Shown one piece after another: positions 8,223 through 17,498 of a stretch of DNA of 64,000 nucleotides. The position numbers were made by a program, and so were the translations under genes. How positions within the stretch are numbered: the first letter of the stretch is position 1; each line of letters starts with the position of its first letter. Source of the DNA: Alphaproteobacteria bacterium (lineage in GTDB: Bacteria > Pseudomonadota > Alphaproteobacteria > Micropepsales > Micropepsaceae); assembly GCA_015654635.1 (NCBI GenBank), contig JAATGP010000009.1:1-64000 (forward strand). The letters run 5' to 3'. The notes beneath the pieces were generated by a model. It had not been told where the DNA came from and ran no database searches. It saw only the letters and a program-made list of their open reading frames with translations.

Positions 8223-8527
8223 CCACCGATTATATTTTGACGGCGGCAGCGGAAGCCGACTTGCGAGAAATCATCCGCTACACGCGCAAGCAATGGGGCG
8301 ATGCGCAGGTGCGCAGCTATATCGCCAAGCTGGAAGGCGGCATTGCGCGCCTTGCGGCGGGAGAGGGTGCGTTCAAAGACATGACCGCGCTCTATCCCGC
8401 GCTGCGCATGGTCCGTTGCGAGCATCACTATATCTTCTGCCTGCCGCGTGACGACGCGCCTTCGCTGGTCGTCGCAATTTTCCACGAACGCATGGATTTG
8501 ATGCTGCGGCTGGCGGACAGGCTCTAG
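8219..8527 (+). CDS. ParE/RelE-superfamily toxin
   Basis: A 102-residue protein with the ParE/RelE layout: an N-terminal DYILTAAAEADLREIIRYT helix block, QWGDAQVRSYIAKLE, a central basic strand (MVRCEHHYIFCL), and the closing ALVVAIFHERMDL-like strand and helix (here SLVVAIFHERMDLM). It starts at TTG overlapping the antitoxin stop (TTGA), so the two are translationally coupled. ParE members poison gyrase and RelE members cleave mRNA; the family features here fit ParE slightly better but sequence alone does not settle it. Confidence 0.82.
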   Translation: MTTDYILTAAAEADLREIIRYTRKQWGDAQVRSYIAKLEGGIARLAAGEGAFKDMTALYPALRMVRCEHHYIFCLPRDDAPSLVVAIFHERMDLMLRLADRL

Positions 8528-8727
8528 GCTGCATATCAGCGCCCCATCGCTCAGCTCCCCGCGGGCGCGCCCTCACGGCAGAGCGAGATTGACCGCGCCG
8601 CACGCCCTGCAGGAATTTCCAGCTCCGCAAGAATTGGGCACGAGGGCTCAGCCTTGACTCAAGCAAGGTGCGATGTTCGTGAAGCCCGAGTATTATGCGT
8701 CTGCGGACGATTTGGAACAAATCTCGC

Positions 8728-9247
8728 CTACCCGTCGGTCAGATCAGTGCCCCGCATCCAAACGGTTTGCCCTTTGCTGCTGTCGTGCAGGCGCACCTGC
8801 CAGATACCGGGTTCGGCCAATGTTGGCGCGATGCGCAGAGCCGCGACACCCGCGGGCAGCGTCACGCATCCCGTCTGATGCAGCCAAGCCTTATCGTTTG
8901 CGGCGACGGCTTGCGATGCTTCACCGAGCCGGAAGGGAGCAGGGCATGCAATCGCGCCGGCCACCGTCAGATAGTCACGCTTGAGCGGATCGCGATAAGG
9001 CGCGAGCCCCAACTCGTTGGCGTAAGCGACGAGCGCGCGGCGATTGGCGGTCGTGATTTTCCTGAAGTAGAAATCGTGCCGACGGCCATCCCACGAGACC
9101 CGCGCATTGGCCGAAAGCCAGACACATCCAAGCGCCGCGAAATCCTTCGCATGGGAGTCCGGCGCGACGCGCCACAGGGCGGGGCGACGCAGTCAGCCCC
9201 AACACAAACGCTGCGATGATCCTGATGCCGGTTCTGGACATGACCAT
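8728..9247 (-). pseudogene. frameshifted small secreted protein gene
   Basis: Reading the minus strand from ATG 9247 or 9241 gives a signal-peptide-like start (MSRTGIRIIAAFVLGL). A second frame then carries a convincing continuation, with blocks such as HDFYFRKITTANRRALVAYA and PYRDPLKRDYLTVAGA, ending at 8728. The second frame has no start codon before its stop at 9193. Removing one base in the G/C run near 9181-9184 would join the two into a product of about 170 residues. It is either a real frameshift in a decaying island gene or a sequencing error. The protein family is not recognised. Confidence 0.5.
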
Positions 9248-9492
9248 CCCCCACCCAGTGCGAGCCGCGATACTATCACGGAGTCTTGTCGGGGGCTCGT
9301 GATTAGGGGCGGTCACGAGGCTGGGGCATGCCGCAATTGTACGGTAGCGTGCGTGAGTCAGCGAGGTGATGAGCGAAAAGTCGGCCAACCGGCCGAAGGT
9401 GCGATTTCTGGCGTTGGTTACACCAAATTTACACCGGGAAAAGCGGATTTGTGGAAGTTATGTAGTAAAATCAATATGTTGCCAGAAAGTCG

Positions 9493-9568
<76 letters not shown>

Positions 9569-9753
9569 GAAAAACGAGCCTCGCAATACGATGCCTGGGC
9601 AGCGGGTGCAACGGGGCTGTGGCCGCGAATTGCGCCCTGGAAGGGAGTGGCGCCGGGCAGACGCGAGGCTGTGTCGCGGCGGGGCCTGTAATCTGGCAAC
9701 CCAATAGCTTATGTAGGGAGGCTCTTTCCCTCCGGTTCACGCAAACGGCAGAC

Positions 9754-11475
9754 ATGACACGCTATCTCATCACCAGTGCGCTTCCTTATATCAATGGCGT
9801 CAAGCACTTAGGCAATCTCGTCGGCTCCATGCTGCCGGCCGATCTTTATGCCCGTTACCGCCGCGCCAGGGGCGACGAGACGCTCTTCATCTGCGCCACG
9901 GATGAGCACGGCACCCCGGCGGAGCTGGCCGCGCTTGATGCCGGACAGGATGTCGCCACCTATTGCGCCGAGCAGCATGAAGTCCAGAAGACGCTGGGCG
10001 AGGGCTTTGGCCTCTCCTGGGATTACTTTGGCCGTTCCTCCAGCCCGCAGAATCAGGAATTGACCCAGCATCTGGCACGAGTGTTGTGGGCCAATGGGCA
10101 TTTGGAGGTCCGCACCACCAAGCAGGTCTATTCCCACGCCGAGAAGCGCTTCCTGCCGGACCGCTATGTCATCGGCACCTGTCCCCATTGCGGCTATGAC
10201 CGCGCTCGGGGCGACCAGTGCGAGAATTGCACCCGGGTCCTCGATCCCACCGATCTCATCAACCCGCGCTCGGCGCTTTCCGGCTCGACCGAGATTGAAA
10301 TCCGCGACAGCGCCCATCTCTTCCTCAAGCAATCGACCTTCGTTGAGCCCTTGCGCGCCTGGATCGATAGCCACGAAAACGATTGGCCCAATCTGGTGCT
10401 CTCCATCGCCCGCAAATGGCTGGATGAAGGGCTGAACGACCGCGGCATCACGCGCGATCTTGAATGGGGTGTGCCGGTACCGGATGACATCGGCGATGGG
10501 CTGATGAAAGGCAAAGTCTTCTATGTCTGGTTCGATGCTCCCATCGAATATATCGGCGCCACCAAGGAATGGTCCGATGCGGCGGGCAAGCCTGACAGCG
10601 AATGGCAAAAATGGTGGCGGCCTGAGCGGCAGAGCGATGTCACCTATGTCGAGTTCATGGCCAAGGACAATGTGCCCTTCCACACCGTCGGCTTTCCCAT
10701 CACCATCATGGGCTCGGGCGAAAACTGGAAGCTGGTCGACCGCATCAAGGGTTTCAACTGGCTCACCTATTACGGCGGCAAATTCTCTACCTCGCAAAAG
10801 CGCGGCATCTTTATGGATAAGGCGTTGGAGCTGGTGCCTGCCGACTATTGGCGCTGGTGGCTGATGGCCAATGCGCCGGAAAGTGCCGATTCCTCCTTCA
10901 CCTGGGAGCATTTCGCTTCCGTGGTGAACAAGGATATGGCCGATGTGCTGGGCAATTTCGTCAATCGCGTCACCAAATTCACCGTGGCGCGTTTCGACGG
11001 CAAAGTGCCGGGCGAGGGCGACTATGGTGAAGACGAAAAGCTTCTTATTGCCGAACTCGACAAGCGCGTGGCGGCCTATGCGGGCTATCTGGAAGACATT
11101 GATTTTCGCAAGGCGCTGGCCGAGTTGCGTGCCATCTGGGTGGCTGGCAACGAATATCTCACCAAGGCCGCCCCTTGGACCCATGTGAAGACCGACCGCA
11201 CCAAAGCGGCGGTGGGCGTACGCATGGGCCTCAACTTGGTGCATCTGTTCGGCCATCTGGCGTGGCCTGTGATCCCAGCTTCGGCGAAGGCGGTGCATGA
11301 GGCGATCATGCCGGCGCCGGAGGTTATTGCTTGGCCGGATCAGCCCATGGCGCAGTACCTCGATTCCCTCGAAGCGGGCCACGAGATCCACCCGCCCGAA
11401 GTGCTCTTTGCCAAAATCACCGAGGAGCAACTGGCCGAATGGAAAGCCCGTTTCGGTGGTGAGGACGCGGACTGA
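9754..11475 (+). CDS. metG: methionyl-tRNA synthetase
   Basis: This 573-residue class I synthetase charges initiator and elongator tRNA-Met. The HIGH-type motif HLGN is at 18-21 and the KMSKS-type loop reads KFSTSQKRG at 343-351. A zinc knuckle is present (C143, C146, C156, C159). The start [15 protein letters not shown] is typical of the family; the frame is open for 45 codons upstream, but that stretch is not conserved-looking. There is no C-terminal tRNA-binding (EMAP-like) extension, which makes it a short form. It converges with bpt downstream. Confidence 0.97.
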   Translation: MTRYLITSALPYINGVKHLGNLVGSMLPADLYARYRRARGDETLFICATDEHGTPAELAALDAGQDVATYCAEQHEVQKTLGEGFGLSWDYFGRSSSPQNQELTQHLARVLWANGHLEVRTTKQVYSHAEKRFLPDRYVIGTCPHCGYDRARGDQCENCTRVLDPTDLINPRSALSGSTEIEIRDSAHLFLKQSTFVEPLRAWIDSHENDWPNLVLSIARKWLDEGLNDRGITRDLEWGVPVPDDIGDGLMKGKVFYVWFDAPIEYIGATKEWSDAAGKPDSEWQKWWRPERQSDVTYVEFMAKDNVPFHTVGFPITIMGSGENWKLVDRIKGFNWLTYYGGKFSTSQKRGIFMDKALELVPADYWRWWLMANAPESADSSFTWEHFASVVNKDMADVLGNFVNRVTKFTVARFDGKVPGEGDYGEDEKLLIAELDKRVAAYAGYLEDIDFRKALAELRAIWVAGNEYLTKAAPWTHVKTDRTKAAVGVRMGLNLVHLFGHLAWPVIPASAKAVHEAIMPAPEVIAWPDQPMAQYLDSLEAGHEIHPPEVLFAKITEEQLAEWKARFGGEDAD

Positions 11476-11540
11476 GTGGGGGACTCATAATCGGCGAGAG
11501 CGAGCGTGGCATGGCCGGATGATTGTGCACTGTCTATGCG

Positions 11541-12278
11541 CTATTCCTCGTCAAGCGCCTGCCAGCCTTCGTGCGTCAGGGCTTCCATTGGTCGGAAACG
11601 GGATTTGTATCCCATCTTGTCGCTGCCGCGGACCCAATAGCCGAGATAGACATGGGGCAGGGTGCGCCTGCGCGCCTCTTCGATGTGATCGAGGATCATG
11701 AAAGTGCCCAGGCTGCGGGAGCCTTCGCCGGGATGGAAAAAGCTGTAGACCATGGAGAGGCCGTCGCGCAGCCCGTCGGTCAAGGCACAGGCGACTAGCC
11801 TTCCGTGCTCCGAACCATCGGCCTCGCGATATTCAACGATATGGGTGTCGACCGGGGTCTCCTCGACCATTGCCACATAATCGAACAATCCCATATCGGA
11901 CATGCCGCCGCCGGAATGGCGGGAATCGAGATAGGTGCGCAGCAGCGCGAATTGTTCGCGTGTGGCTTCCGGCGGCACAACGCTGCGAACAAGGTCGGTG
12001 TTGCGCCGCAGGACGCGGCGTTGATTGCGCGAGATGGCAAAGTCCTGGGCAAGGATGCGCACAGAAACGCAGGCCGAACAGGCGTCACAGGCGGGGCGGT
12101 AAGCGATGGTTTGGCTGCGGCGAAAGCCCGAATGGGTCAGCGCCTCATTCAGCGGTTGGGCCAATCCCCCGCTCAACCGTGCGAAAACCTTGCGCTCGGT
12201 CATCCCCGGCAAATAAGGGCAAGGCCCCCCGGGGGTCAGGAAAAACTGCGGAACGCGCGCGGTTTTTTGATCGGTCAC
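11541..12278 (-). CDS. bpt: aspartate/glutamate leucyltransferase
   Basis: Bpt attaches leucine from Leu-tRNA to proteins with N-terminal Asp or Glu, marking them for ClpS-ClpAP degradation. The 245-residue protein has the N-terminal [11 protein letters not shown] block, a [18 protein letters not shown] segment with the conserved Cys pairs, and the Ate1-type C-terminal region ([13 protein letters not shown], then [14 protein letters not shown]). The length is normal. It is convergent with metG and lies 115 bases downstream of motB on the same strand. Confidence 0.95.
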   Translation of the reverse strand: MTDQKTARVPQFFLTPGGPCPYLPGMTERKVFARLSGGLAQPLNEALTHSGFRRSQTIAYRPACDACSACVSVRILAQDFAISRNQRRVLRRNTDLVRSVVPPEATREQFALLRTYLDSRHSGGGMSDMGLFDYVAMVEETPVDTHIVEYREADGSEHGRLVACALTDGLRDGLSMVYSFFHPGEGSRSLGTFMILDHIEEARRRTLPHVYLGYWVRGSDKMGYKSRFRPMEALTHEGWQALDEE

Positions 12279-12393
12279 CGTCCGTCACCCGGCCAATGCA
12301 ACCAGACTATGACAGCGAAATCGGCCCGCGCGCCAGCCTCACCTCACGATAAATCCGCCTTGGGCTGGAATCTTTTGCTTGCGGGAATGCCTC

Positions 12394-13320
12394 TTAAAGG
12401 TGTTGGCCGATCGGTGCGGGCGGCGCTTCGCGCATCAAGGTGATGGAAAGCCGCCGGTTGGCCGAGGCATTGGGGTCTTCGGGCAGCAGCGGTTCGGAGC
12501 CCGCCTTGCCGGCGACTTCATAAACACGGTCGGAACTGAGCCCTGCGGCGGCCAGGATGGCACGACCGACATTGGCGCGCTGGGCCGAGAGTTCCCAATT
12601 GGTCATCCCGTTTGGGCCGCTGAAGACCTTGCCCTCGGTATGCCCGGCAATGGAGACGCGGTTGGGAAGACGGTCGATCACCTTGGCAATCGTCTCAAGA
12701 AGCTTGCGGGTATAGGGCATAGGCGCGGCCGTGCCTTGCTGGAACATGGGCCTTCCGTCTTGATCGACAAGCTGGATGCGCATGCCTTCCGGCGTTTGGT
12801 CGACGACAACCTGCTTGGAGAGGGCGGAGATGTCCGGATTGTCGGCAATCGCTTGGTGGATGGCTTCGGCGGCGTGGGCGAAGTCGCCATTTTGTGTCGA
12901 GTTGGTGGTGTTCTGGCCGTCGGGATTGTTGGCTTGGCTGTCGTTGCTGGTGCCGTCGGCATTGGTGGCGCCACCCTGGCTGACGCCCGCCTGGGCCGAT
13001 TTTTCAGCGGTGTTCTTGGAAGGCGGGCTGTTTTTCTGAAACATAGCCATAGAGCCGCCGGCCCGTGCCGTTTCCTGACCCATGACTCTGCCGCCGAGAA
13101 CCCCACCCGAGCCGCTGACGGTCTGCGAAATGCTCTGAGGCGCGAAATAGTCAGCGATACCGCGCTTTTGTTCGGGGGTTGTGGTATTGATGAGCCACAT
13201 CAGCAGAAAGAAAGCCATCATTGCGGTTACGAAATCCGCATAGGCCACTTTCCAGGCGCCGCTGTGGTGGCCGCCCTCTATTCTTTTGATGCGTTTGATG
13301 ATGATCGGCTGATCTGCCAA
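12394..13320 (-). CDS. motB: flagellar motor stator protein MotB
   Basis: MotB anchors the proton-driven flagellar stator to peptidoglycan. The N-terminus (MADQPIIIKRIKR) precedes the single membrane helix, with the YADFVTAMMAFFLLMWL segment at about 27-43; D29 is the expected proton-carrying Asp. A Gly/Asn/Gln-rich linker (about 95-160) follows, then an OmpA-like domain with VSIAGHTEG and NWELSAQRANVGRAIL. TTG 13320 is chosen because AAGGGGA lies just upstream and homologues start there. No motA is adjacent, as in Caulobacter. Confidence 0.93.
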   Translation of the reverse strand: MADQPIIIKRIKRIEGGHHSGAWKVAYADFVTAMMAFFLLMWLINTTTPEQKRGIADYFAPQSISQTVSGSGGVLGGRVMGQETARAGGSMAMFQKNSPPSKNTAEKSAQAGVSQGGATNADGTSNDSQANNPDGQNTTNSTQNGDFAHAAEAIHQAIADNPDISALSKQVVVDQTPEGMRIQLVDQDGRPMFQQGTAAPMPYTRKLLETIAKVIDRLPNRVSIAGHTEGKVFSGPNGMTNWELSAQRANVGRAILAAAGLSSDRVYEVAGKAGSEPLLPEDPNASANRRLSITLMREAPPAPIGQHL

Positions 13321-13452
13321 TGCCTGTCCCCTTACAAAACCCAATTACCCAGGCCGGGTGCAATATTCGGCCTTTGCGCCGCCTCGAACCTCGCCTAACG
13401 TCCTGCAGCATGCCTTACGCGCATTAACCGAAGCTTTCATTGCGGGCACTAC

Positions 13453-13929
13453 ATGGATTTCGACACGGGTTCTTTTCGCAAAGCGTTGGGTGGTTTTCCC
13501 ACCGGCATCGCCGTGGTGACGGCCGGGCAGGGGGCCGAGGCCAAGGGAATCACGGTGAATTCCTTCACCTCGGTGTCGCTCAAGCCGCCTTTGGTGCTGT
13601 GGTGCTTGGGCAAGAATTCGAGCCGTTACGAGATATTTACCAAACCCGAGGAATTCACCATCAGCATCCTCAGTGAAGCCGAACGCGCCATCTCGACCCA
13701 ATTGGCGAGCGGGCCGGAATGCGCATTGACGGGCTTGCCTCTGGTGGAAACAGCAAATGGCGCGCCGGGCCTTGCCGGTGCCTTGACCATCTTGGAATGC
13801 CAGCGCGAGGCCATTCACGAAGCCGGCGACCACATCATCATCCTGGCCCGGGTGCTGCGCTTCACCAGCCGCGAGGATGGCGTCCCGCTGCTCTATTTCC
13901 GCGGCCGCTATGGCGCGCTGGCGGTGTGA
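13453..13929 (+). CDS. flavin reductase domain protein
   Basis: A 158-residue member of the flavin-reductase-like FMN-binding family, with an FRKALGGFPTGIAVVTA start, a GITVNSFTSVSLKPPLVLW core (about 36-54) and a HIIILARVLRF strand near the end. Family members supply reduced flavin to two-component monooxygenases or act on flavins directly. No monooxygenase is nearby, so the physiological partner is unknown. It is divergent from motB and convergent with the secreted protein gene downstream. Confidence 0.87.
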   Translation: MDFDTGSFRKALGGFPTGIAVVTAGQGAEAKGITVNSFTSVSLKPPLVLWCLGKNSSRYEIFTKPEEFTISILSEAERAISTQLASGPECALTGLPLVETANGAPGLAGALTILECQREAIHEAGDHIIILARVLRFTSREDGVPLLYFRGRYGALAV

Positions 13930-13968
13930 ACTTATTCAATCTCCTCCGCGAGGAGGTTGAAAAATATC

Positions 13969-15612
13969 TCACTCGCTTGCCTGTTTGCCCACGCCGCTCA
14001 AATACCCCAGCACATCGGTGTCCGGTGGCGCGGCCACGCCGATGTTGCCGTGGCCGAGTTCGTCGAGGCTGAAATCCATGCGCACGTCGTAGCTGCGCTC
14101 CAGTTGATTGCGCAACGGCTGTTCGGCGGCATACCAGCTCGCTTTCACCGCATCCTCCTTGCAACTCGCAAGCTCCGCATCATCGCGCGCACCCCAGCGC
14201 CGTTCGGGGCAGTGATAGGGATCGAAGGAGAGTGCGAACAAACGCTGCCGTGCCGCTTCTAGAGACAAACGCATGCTGCTGCCGTCGCTTTTGCGGTAGA
14301 CGATGAAGCAGCTTTCGCTGCCCCGCCGGTAGATTTTGCTGAGAGTGCCCGGCAGATCGTCTCCGTTATAGACGAGATGGCGCGTATCGCCGCGCGCTTG
14401 CATCTCGACAAAGCGTTGAACCGTGTCGCGCAAATGCTTGAACGCGGTTTTCAAACGGGCATCGCGAGAGGGCGTGGAATACATCTCCCAGTCGCCGTCG
14501 GTGCCATAGATGTTGGCCGGCAGCCGGGCAGGGTGCGGCCGCGCCGCCATGGGATGCGCCAGTTCCACCGCCGCGGCGCGATACTGAAGGTCGGAACATA
14601 AGGATCGCGTCATCTCCTCGATCTCTTTCAGAGGTTCGAACACCAGCACGCCGCCAGCCAGCCGCGCTCGCACGAAATCGTAATAATCGAGCGTCTCGCC
14701 TCCGGCACTGAAGCTGCCGCTGGCCCAGTTATCCTCGGATGGGCGTTTGCCCGTGCCATAGAACTGCTCGGTCGAGAAGTCGGCGATCTCGCTGTTGCGG
14801 GCGGGGACGATGACCCCGCCGCGCCAGCTCCCATCCGCCTGTCTTTCGCCATGGACAAGGCGCAGCGGCCGCCAATTCTTGAAGCCCGCCCCTTGCGACG
14901 GTTTGGTCCGGGCGAAGCGCACATCGAAGGTGATCGTGGTCAGGCTGAAGTCGGTATGAGCATCGAAGGAGTGAATCTGTCCATCGGGATCGATCCGGTA
15001 GACGATCGCGACATGCCCGGCGGGATCATAGACCATCGTTCCGGGGCGGATCGCTCCCGGCGCAATGGCAGGGGCATAAAAATCGGGTGTGATGGGACCG
15101 TCATATTCGGGATGAATCCGGTAGGTGGCGGAAGAGATGGCGCTGCGGATTTGCCCAATCACCTGATAACCGGTGAAGCGTCCACTGGGCACGTCGTGGC
15201 GCGAAGCTGGCCGGTTACCGCTGTGCGAATAGCGGATGTCGTCGCCGCTACCGTCGCGCGCTGCCACCGCATCGACATAAGAGAATGGCAAGCCTTTCTT
15301 CCACGCATAGTAGAAGCGCAACACATAGGGCAGGTCGGCGCAATCGGATTCAAAATAGCGCGCGGCCGATTCGCTGCCGGCAAAAGGATTGGCCGTGCTG
15401 TGTAGGCATTCATTAAGCGAGGCACAGTCAGATTCGCCGATGGCTGTGATGAAGGCTTGATAGCCACGCTCGTCTTCGTCCGTCCAATGATCACTGCGGA
15501 CGACATAGAGACTTGAATCCGCGGCGCGGACATCGCCACACGCGAACAGGCAGACAAGGGCCGCGGCAAAGCCCCATATTGCCATGCTGCGTGCAAGTCT
15601 CACCATCGACAA
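13969..15612 (-). CDS. secreted protein with NlpC/P60-like Cys-His features
   Basis: A 547-residue protein beginning with a signal peptide (about 1-30, AAALVCLFACGDVRA). Residues 85-220 resemble a papain-like NlpC/P60 or CHAP fold: C91 at the head of a helix (DCADLPYVLRFYYAW) and H200 in a GHVAIVYRI strand, with a further HSFDAH strand at 214-219. The rest (about 260-547) has no motif I recognise. The likely site of action is the periplasm. Peptidase or amidase activity is inference from the Cys/His arrangement. The gene faces away from the Pho-box porin operon, so part of its promoter region may be shared. Confidence 0.7.
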   Translation of the reverse strand: MSMVRLARSMAIWGFAAALVCLFACGDVRAADSSLYVVRSDHWTDEDERGYQAFITAIGESDCASLNECLHSTANPFAGSESAARYFESDCADLPYVLRFYYAWKKGLPFSYVDAVAARDGSGDDIRYSHSGNRPASRHDVPSGRFTGYQVIGQIRSAISSATYRIHPEYDGPITPDFYAPAIAPGAIRPGTMVYDPAGHVAIVYRIDPDGQIHSFDAHTDFSLTTITFDVRFARTKPSQGAGFKNWRPLRLVHGERQADGSWRGGVIVPARNSEIADFSTEQFYGTGKRPSEDNWASGSFSAGGETLDYYDFVRARLAGGVLVFEPLKEIEEMTRSLCSDLQYRAAAVELAHPMAARPHPARLPANIYGTDGDWEMYSTPSRDARLKTAFKHLRDTVQRFVEMQARGDTRHLVYNGDDLPGTLSKIYRRGSESCFIVYRKSDGSSMRLSLEAARQRLFALSFDPYHCPERRWGARDDAELASCKEDAVKASWYAAEQPLRNQLERSYDVRMDFSLDELGHGNIGVAAPPDTDVLGYLSGVGKQASE

Positions 15613-15705
15613 ACCCTATCGCGCGTTCGCCGCTTATCAACAGCTTGGCGTAAAATATGCGTAAAAGCTGTGCCTTGCTGGCAACGGCAGCAGGCGTAAC
15701 AGGGC

Positions 15706-15745
15706 CTGTCACATTTACTTCACTGAGCTGTCACCGACCTGTCTT
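15706..15745 (+). promoter_or_regulatory. tandem Pho box and promoter for porin-pstS
   Basis: Four 7-base units recur every 11 bases: CTGTCAC (15706), ACTTCAC (15717), CTGTCAC (15728) and CTGTCTT (15739). This is the PhoB-binding pattern (CTGTCAT repeats with 4-base spacers). A TGTAAT -10-like hexamer follows at 15754-15759, at the distance expected when a Pho box replaces the -35 element. It strongly predicts phosphate-starvation control of the porin and pstS. Confidence 0.8.
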
Positions 15746-15843
15746 CGCCCCCTGTAATTTCTCCGCCCGGGCAAAGGGGTGCCGGGCGGGTAATGCTGCA
15801 ATGCGTGCCCCCTTTCCCTGGGATTAATTATGAGAGGTTTCTT

Positions 15844-17478
15844 ATGAAGGGGAAGTCAGCCTTATTGGCAGGCGTGGCCGCGATCGCATTGGTTGCGAGC
15901 GCCCAGGCCGGTTACGCAGCGAAGAAAACGTCCGACGCCACGTCCGACACGCCTGCCGCCACTTCGGCGGTTCCGGCTGGCCCGACCAACGCTGAACTCG
16001 CGGCCCGCATCCAAGCGCTGGAAGACGCGCTCCAGGCCGACGAATCCAAGGCGCAAGGCGAACACAGCCGCCTGTCGACTCTGGAACAGAACTTCAACTA
16101 CGCCACCTGGACCTTCGACAATGGCCGTCCGGTGATCAACAGCGGCGACGGCCGCTTCTCCATGGCCTTCCGCGTCCGCTTCCAGGAAGATTTCGCGAAC
16201 TTTATCCAGGACAGTCCGACGTCGATTCCGAATGCGCAGTACAAGGATCTGTCGAGCGGTGCCGTCACCCGCCGCGCCTTCTTCGGCGTTGAAGGTAAGG
16301 CGTTCAACGATTTCTGGTACGAATTCCGTTACAATGCGGGCGGCACCAACGGCAGCTCGGGCGGTACCAATGGCGTGACCGCGACCGAAGGCGACAGCGT
16401 GATGTCGATTGCGCGCGTGGCTTATGTGGGCATTCCGCATTTCCGCCTCAACGTCGGCGTCATCGAGCCCGCGTTCATGCTGGAAGGCACCTCTTCTTCG
16501 GGCCAGCTCATGTTCCTTGAGCGTCCCGAAATCGAAAACATCGCGGCCGATACCTTCGGTGCGGGCGACTCCCGCCGCGGCATCGAAGTGGCGTTCCAGT
16601 ATGAAGGCATGATCCTGCCGGGCGACAACTTCGTCTGGACGGCTGCCTATACCGGCGCCAAGACCGGTGCGTCCGGTGCGCCGAATACCAACGGCAGCGG
16701 CATCGGCCACACCAATGGCGGTGACGAGCAAAGCCAGTTCCTCTCGCACTTGTCCTACCGCTTCTGGAGCGATGGCGCCTCCAATGCTCTCGTCGGCGGC
16801 GACTTCGGCACGGCCCTTTATGCGGGTGGCGGCAACTATTCGCTCTCCTTCCAGGATCGTCCGGAAATCCGTGTCGACGGCGACCGTCTGATCGGTGCCA
16901 CCGTCGGTTCGGCCACGGGTCAGACCGCGGGCTGCGGTACGCCGACTGCGGGCAACATCTCGTGCCATGCGACGATGTTCTCGGGTCATGCGGCTGGCAA
17001 TCTCGACAACTTCTACCTTGCTGGCGAATACAGCTATTTCCGCGCTGACCGCCTCAACAGCGCCAAGGTCTTGGACCATCCGGACTTCTCCGGTTATATG
17101 TTTGAAGGTTCGTGGGTCCTGACCGGCGAGCCCAAGACCTATTCCGCGAATGCGACCAACAACGAAATCGGCGGCTACGGCTCCCCGAAAGTTGCCTCGC
17201 CGTTCTCGCTGGATGGCGAGTCGTGGGGTGCGCTCGAACTTGCGGCGCGTTATAGCTTCACCAATCTCGACTGGAACCGCAGCACAGCGGGCACTGGTAT
17301 TGCCGGTGGCCGTGAGGGTATCTTCGATATCGGCCTGAACTGGTATCTGAACAACGAAGTGAAGCTCCAGGTTCATGACTCGGTTGTGCACGTCGACAAG
17401 CTGAATGCTGCTGGCGGCGCGGTCCAGATCGGTCAGAATCTGAACATCGTCGGCATCCGTCTGCAGTTCACCAATTAA
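15844..17478 (+). CDS. phosphate-selective porin (OprP/OprO-like)
   Basis: A 544-residue outer membrane protein with a Sec signal peptide (1-26, ending SAQAGYA). A short coiled coil (about 49-80, ELAARIQALEDALQ) follows, and then a beta-barrel rich in alternating hydrophobic strands, finishing LNIVGIRLQFTN with the C-terminal aromatic-penultimate pattern. The region around RRAFFGVEGKAFNDFWYEFRY is typical of the OprO/P porin family, which admits phosphate or polyphosphate. A Pho box lies upstream and pstS follows 20 bases downstream, so it should be induced in phosphate limitation. Anion selectivity is inferred from family and context. Confidence 0.85.
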   Translation: MKGKSALLAGVAAIALVASAQAGYAAKKTSDATSDTPAATSAVPAGPTNAELAARIQALEDALQADESKAQGEHSRLSTLEQNFNYATWTFDNGRPVINSGDGRFSMAFRVRFQEDFANFIQDSPTSIPNAQYKDLSSGAVTRRAFFGVEGKAFNDFWYEFRYNAGGTNGSSGGTNGVTATEGDSVMSIARVAYVGIPHFRLNVGVIEPAFMLEGTSSSGQLMFLERPEIENIAADTFGAGDSRRGIEVAFQYEGMILPGDNFVWTAAYTGAKTGASGAPNTNGSGIGHTNGGDEQSQFLSHLSYRFWSDGASNALVGGDFGTALYAGGGNYSLSFQDRPEIRVDGDRLIGATVGSATGQTAGCGTPTAGNISCHATMFSGHAAGNLDNFYLAGEYSYFRADRLNSAKVLDHPDFSGYMFEGSWVLTGEPKTYSANATNNEIGGYGSPKVASPFSLDGESWGALELAARYSFTNLDWNRSTAGTGIAGGREGIFDIGLNWYLNNEVKLQVHDSVVHVDKLNAAGGAVQIGQNLNIVGIRLQFTN

Positions 17479-17498
17479 TCTCCGCGAGAGGAATCCAC

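Larger units (their letters stand above)
1..9492. mobile_element. putative genomic island abutting tRNA-Thr
   Basis: Everything left of the tRNA-Thr gene is accessory in character: a phage-type holin, a nuclease-like protein with a DUF2971 neighbour, a quorum-sensing pair, a toxin-antitoxin pair and a decayed gene, with no housekeeping gene. The tRNA lies on the minus strand, so its 3' end, the usual attachment core for tRNA-targeting integrases, faces this region. No integrase and no second attachment core are visible; the far end would lie outside the window. The island status is inference from content and position. Confidence 0.45.

Noticed and set aside
9808-11430. 540-codon minus-strand frame opposite metG
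   Set aside because: metG has all class I synthetase motifs; the antisense frame has none.
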